This document shows positions 34,074 through 37,091 of a stretch of DNA of 37,091 nt, in pieces; positions within the stretch are counted from its first letter, which is position 1; every line of letters begins with the position of its first letter. The notes below the pieces were generated by a model that ran no database searches, was not told the origin of the DNA, and saw only the letters and a list, made by a program, of their open reading frames with translations. The DNA lies in assembly GCA_030426345.1 (NCBI GenBank), contig JAUHYU010000053.1, positions 1-37,091 of the forward strand, in the 5' to 3' direction. Source of the stretch: Bacteroidia bacterium. Lineage in GTDB: Bacteria > Bacteroidota > Bacteroidia > Cytophagales > Cyclobacteriaceae. A program made the position numbers and the translations under genes.

Positions 34074-36749
34074 TTAATTAACGAGTTGTTGTACGACAAG
34101 GGCTAATGTGGCAACGCTGGTACTTAAAGCAATCCAAGCCTGTGCACTTAGCGGCTTCTTTTCAGGTTTTTTAGGTACGATCACTTCTGCGCCGGCATCA
34201 ATTTGGGGATAGTTTTTCCAAAATAAAAAGCTTTTCGTACGATCAACTGATCCATTGGCGTATAGTACATACGATTTTTTTCTTCTTGCATCCTCTGAAA
34301 ATCCACCAGCTTTAGAAATATATTTTCTAAAATTTAGCCCTTCATCATATCTGACAGTGACGGGATATAAAAATTCACCACGCATTCTCACGGTCTGCAA
34401 CTGACGCGGAATAGACAGAATATCCCCTTCTTGCAAAATTAAATCGTATTTAGATCCGGGTTTCTTGAGTATTTCTTCTAGATTAATCCCTATCGTTTCA
34501 TATTGCATCGAAGAAGAATTCATCCTAATAGAATCCCTTTTTGCCAAGTCGTTCAAGCGTTCCTTTTTCATTCTTATACCCTCTCGCCCAATTCCTGCGT
34601 CTTCGTTAGCATTATATTCTGTGAGCTCGTCTTCCACATTCTGAAGTCTTTTTTGCTGCAAAATTTCTGCTTCAGATTCTACGATATAATTATTTTCTGA
34701 TTTCTTTTTCTCCACTGATTTTAGCAGAGCGGAAAGGTTTTCAAGGCGCAGTTGTTCATTAGTTTTTGGAGGGTTAAATTCCGACCTCCTGATTAACGTT
34801 GCACCTTCGGGATAGCCGTCTGAAGTAAGACCTCCTGCCCGTTGAATAATATCAGAAATTCGCTCATTTTTCTTTTTCAAAGAATACAATCCAGGGTAAA
34901 TAACTTCTCCTTCAATTTTAATGATCAATTGGGGCTCATATCCCGGGCTTCTTCTGATGAATACCTGATCGTAAGGTTGTAAGGAGAATTTGGAATCAAA
35001 TTCGTTTAGTTCAAGTGATTTATCGATAGAAAAATTAAAAATTTCTGCAGTTTGGTTGGTTTGCTTTTCATCAGAATTTTGAACCCTGCGTGCTACTTCT
35101 ACCATCGATCCCGAGGCAGATGCTCGCAATCCTCCTGCCCTTATAATAAGATCTTCTACGGTCATGTTTTCAAAATAGGGATAGGTGCCACTCTTTTTAA
35201 TTTCACCATTGATCAAGACATACCTTTCATCATTTAAATCATAAATTGAAGAGATTTCAACCAAATCTTCTCTTTGGAGTAAAACATCATCTTCGGTGCC
35301 TTTCAATATGTTTCGGAGGTTAAAGGAAATTATAGAGTAGGAAAAATCTTTGTTTGTTCTATAAATCTGCCCACGCTCCATAAATGCATCTCCTCGAAGT
35401 CCCTCGGCTAACTCAATGAGGCTTTTAACCGTCAGCCCATCAACCAATTGAAATTCGCCCTCCCTAAATACAGCTCCTTTTATCTGCACCCGATTGGTAT
35501 AGCGCTGAAGAATCCCTTGGACTGTTACCTCATCTCCATTAGCCGTAGGGGTGGTCGCAAAATTTTCCTTTTTCAAATCAATAAACTGCTTTTCTCCACC
35601 AAAATTCCTTCGCACTTTCAATATTTCGGTATAGGCATTTTCTGTAAAACCACCTGCGTAACTTAATAGCTTCTCAAATGATTCTCCTTCCTTGGTTTCA
35701 TAAATCCCTTCTCGCTTTACTTCTCCTAATATTTCTACTCTATTGATGTATGGCTTTATCCTTAGAATATCTCCATCCTGAAGTGTTACATTATTTTTAA
35801 GGGACCCATTGATCAAAAAACCATATACATCGATGGAAGTAAAAATTTCATTGTTGCGGATAATTTCAATATCACGCATTGATCCGGCAAAGCTAGGCCC
35901 CCCTGATAAATAAAGCGCATGTGCTACTGTTGCCAAAGAGCTGATACTGTACGATCCCGGTCTCATTGCTTCACCGATTACATGGATTTTGATAGTTCTC
36001 AATTGGCCCAATGAGACTTGAGCATATGTATTGGCAGACTGTTCATTATATGGCTTGAGGCCTGAGTATATTTTTGAAAGCCGTTCAATTATCCTTTCTG
36101 TTGCACGCTCAATACTCAATCCATTGAGATATATAGGGCCTAAATTGGGTATATATATATTTCCATCCGGTGAAATTATTTCTTGATAAGTCATCTCAGA
36201 GGCCCCCCAAATATCAATGATTATTTCATCCTCTGGACCCAGAGTGTAGTCTTTCGGGGTGGGTACATTGAGGTTTGTCTCAAACGTCAGCACTTCTGAA
36301 TTGAACAATTTGTAACCAAAGACACGCATCTGCTTTTCAAGGTCTGCATTGCTGCCTAGTTTGTTTAAGCTGATTCCTGCCAAAGTGCTAGCCCCTTCGC
36401 TTTGAGTACTACTGACTCTCGTGCGGTCCAGACTGGTGTTCCCTCCGATAGCGCGACCTGAGTTCAGTTTGGCCATACGTATTTTTAGTTTATCAACTTC
36501 TGCCTGAGGTATGCCTCGGGAAAGCAAGCCTATTTCTATCTGCTCTTCGGTATAGCCACTACTTTCGGCTTGTTCCATATATTTTCTGATCTCAGCATCA
36601 CTCAACTTGTCTGCACTAAAATTGCTCAAATCAGATGTTGACATTTGCATTTCCTGCATTTTTTTGAGATCTGCAGCACTTTGAGCCAATAGGTTATTAG
36701 CACAAAACATGACTATGGCAAATAGAAAAAGTCTTGAAAACACATTCAT
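34074..36749 (-). CDS. wza: Wza-like polysaccharide export protein with multiple SLBB domains
   Basis: A large 891-aa export protein. A signal peptide (ending LLAQS) follows ATG 36749, which I prefer to the upstream in-frame ATG 36791 because the latter adds 14 non-signal residues and overlaps the epimerase gene. A polysaccharide-export (Poly_export) domain lies near 155-260 ('YTLGPEDEIIIDIWGASEM'), followed by at least five SLBB repeats ('EVKREGIYETKEGESFEKLLSYAGG', 'GEIKKSGTYPYFENMTVEDLIIRAGG' type). A C-terminal hydrophobic helix ('AWIALSTSVATLALVVQQLV') probably spans the outer membrane. It forms the export channel for the polymer. It carries AAAATCCATG at 35981-35990. Confidence 0.93.
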   Translation of the reverse strand: MNVFSRLFLFAIVMFCANNLLAQSAADLKKMQEMQMSTSDLSNFSADKLSDAEIRKYMEQAESSGYTEEQIEIGLLSRGIPQAEVDKLKIRMAKLNSGRAIGGNTSLDRTRVSSTQSEGASTLAGISLNKLGSNADLEKQMRVFGYKLFNSEVLTFETNLNVPTPKDYTLGPEDEIIIDIWGASEMTYQEIISPDGNIYIPNLGPIYLNGLSIERATERIIERLSKIYSGLKPYNEQSANTYAQVSLGQLRTIKIHVIGEAMRPGSYSISSLATVAHALYLSGGPSFAGSMRDIEIIRNNEIFTSIDVYGFLINGSLKNNVTLQDGDILRIKPYINRVEILGEVKREGIYETKEGESFEKLLSYAGGFTENAYTEILKVRRNFGGEKQFIDLKKENFATTPTANGDEVTVQGILQRYTNRVQIKGAVFREGEFQLVDGLTVKSLIELAEGLRGDAFMERGQIYRTNKDFSYSIISFNLRNILKGTEDDVLLQREDLVEISSIYDLNDERYVLINGEIKKSGTYPYFENMTVEDLIIRAGGLRASASGSMVEVARRVQNSDEKQTNQTAEIFNFSIDKSLELNEFDSKFSLQPYDQVFIRRSPGYEPQLIIKIEGEVIYPGLYSLKKKNERISDIIQRAGGLTSDGYPEGATLIRRSEFNPPKTNEQLRLENLSALLKSVEKKKSENNYIVESEAEILQQKRLQNVEDELTEYNANEDAGIGREGIRMKKERLNDLAKRDSIRMNSSSMQYETIGINLEEILKKPGSKYDLILQEGDILSIPRQLQTVRMRGEFLYPVTVRYDEGLNFRKYISKAGGFSEDARRKKSYVLYANGSVDRTKSFLFWKNYPQIDAGAEVIVPKKPEKKPLSAQAWIALSTSVATLALVVQQLVN

Positions 36750-36756
36750 TGAACAG

Positions 36757-37091
36757 TTATTTTTTGTAATATTCCTTGTACCAATCCACAAATGACCTTA
36801 TTCCATCAGATAACTTAGTATTCGGTTTAAAATCAATTTCCTTTTGCAAGGAATCAATATTGGCATATGTCTCTTCTACATCGCCAGGCTGCAAGGGGAG
36901 CATATTTTTAATCGCCTTTTTTCCAAGTTCCTTTTCTATGGCAGATATATACTCATTCAATTCAACCGGATTGTTATTACCTATGTTAAATAACCTGAAT
37001 GGAGCATAGCTGCTCGACGGGTCAGGATGTTTTGCATCCCATGTAGCATTACCTTTTGGTATGTGGTCTACGAGACGAAATACGCTTTCAA
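36757..37091 (-). CDS. NAD-dependent sugar epimerase, C-terminal part (UDP-glucuronate/UDP-GlcNAc 4-epimerase type)
   Basis: The frame is open to the right edge of the window, so only the last ~111 residues are seen. 'FRLFNIGNNNPVELNEYI', 'MLPLQPGDVEETYAN' and 'GIRSFVDWYKEYY' match the C-terminus of extended short-chain dehydrogenase epimerases of the CapI/LspL (UDP-glucuronate 4-epimerase) group. The catalytic YxxxK region is outside the window. It would supply a sugar nucleotide to the cluster. Its stop codon is 7 bases before the preferred wza start. Confidence 0.85.
   Translation of the reverse strand, partial: ESVFRLVDHIPKGNATWDAKHPDPSSSYAPFRLFNIGNNNPVELNEYISAIEKELGKKAIKNMLPLQPGDVEETYANIDSLQKEIDFKPNTKLSDGIRSFVDWYKEYYKK

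Noticed and set aside
4165-35990. AAAATCCATG as a purely strand-biased Chi or KOPS element
   Set aside because: Six copies on one strand and seven on the other within 32 kb give no bias; such elements are usually strongly polar.
36750-36791. Upstream start for wza (ATG 36791)
   Set aside because: It adds 14 residues before a clean signal peptide and overlaps the epimerase gene; ATG 36749 is preferred.

Overview
This window comes from the chromosome of a Bacteroidota bacterium, most likely a Cytophagales-type marine or environmental one. The evidence is the gene families (DUF3857 transglutaminases, Wzi-type capsule protein, single-chain sulfite reductase with a C-terminal extension, TrpB2), base composition near 40% G+C judged by eye, weak Shine-Dalgarno signals, and several -7 boxes of the Bacteroidota form TAnnTTTG. 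I saw no tRNA, rRNA, CRISPR array, insertion sequence or phage gene.

Layout. 1-5017 (+): the end of one transglutaminase-like gene, a full tandem relative, an EamA transporter and a TrpB2-type enzyme. 5064-6143 (-): a secreted amidohydrolase, convergent with trpB2 across a bidirectional terminator. 6314-10528 (-): an assimilatory sulfite/siroheme operon (sir, cobA, siroheme dehydrogenase/chelatase, cysH). It is preceded by a leader with a 28-codon ORF and a terminator/antiterminator pair. 10886-11353 (-): a Fur-family regulator. 11520-12708 (+): yidD overlapping a COG0523 GTPase. 12711-14302 (-): an NCS1-type permease and a 61-aa membrane protein. 14582-15922 (+): a secreted Asp-box protein. 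15943-20250 (-): cysC-cysD-cysN-pheS and a degenerate Rieske-like lipoprotein. 20356-21114 (+): cysQ. 21177-37091 (-): a polysaccharide assembly and export cluster running from a partial epimerase through wza, wzz, wzx, glycosyltransferases, wzy, a WecG/TagA enzyme and a WcaJ-type initiating transferase to wzi.

How the genes work together. CysD/CysN make APS. CysH carries the cysteine pattern of iron-sulfur APS reductases, so sulfite can be made directly from APS; sulfite reductase with siroheme (CobA plus the dehydrogenase/chelatase) then gives sulfide. CysC (makes PAPS) and CysQ (removes PAP) are therefore not obviously needed for cysteine synthesis. They sit beside a Wzx/Wzy-type polysaccharide locus, which suggests PAPS feeds sulfation, possibly of that polysaccharide. 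No sulfotransferase was recognised here.

Two observations stand out. First, the 10-mer AAAATCCATG (extended TCAAAATCCATGA) occurs 13 times on both strands against about 0.1-0.2 expected from base composition. It lies in terminators and hairpins as well as inside genes, the pattern of DNA uptake sequences in other phyla. Second, the sir leader looks like a leader-peptide attenuator, with an antiterminator embedded in the small ORF.
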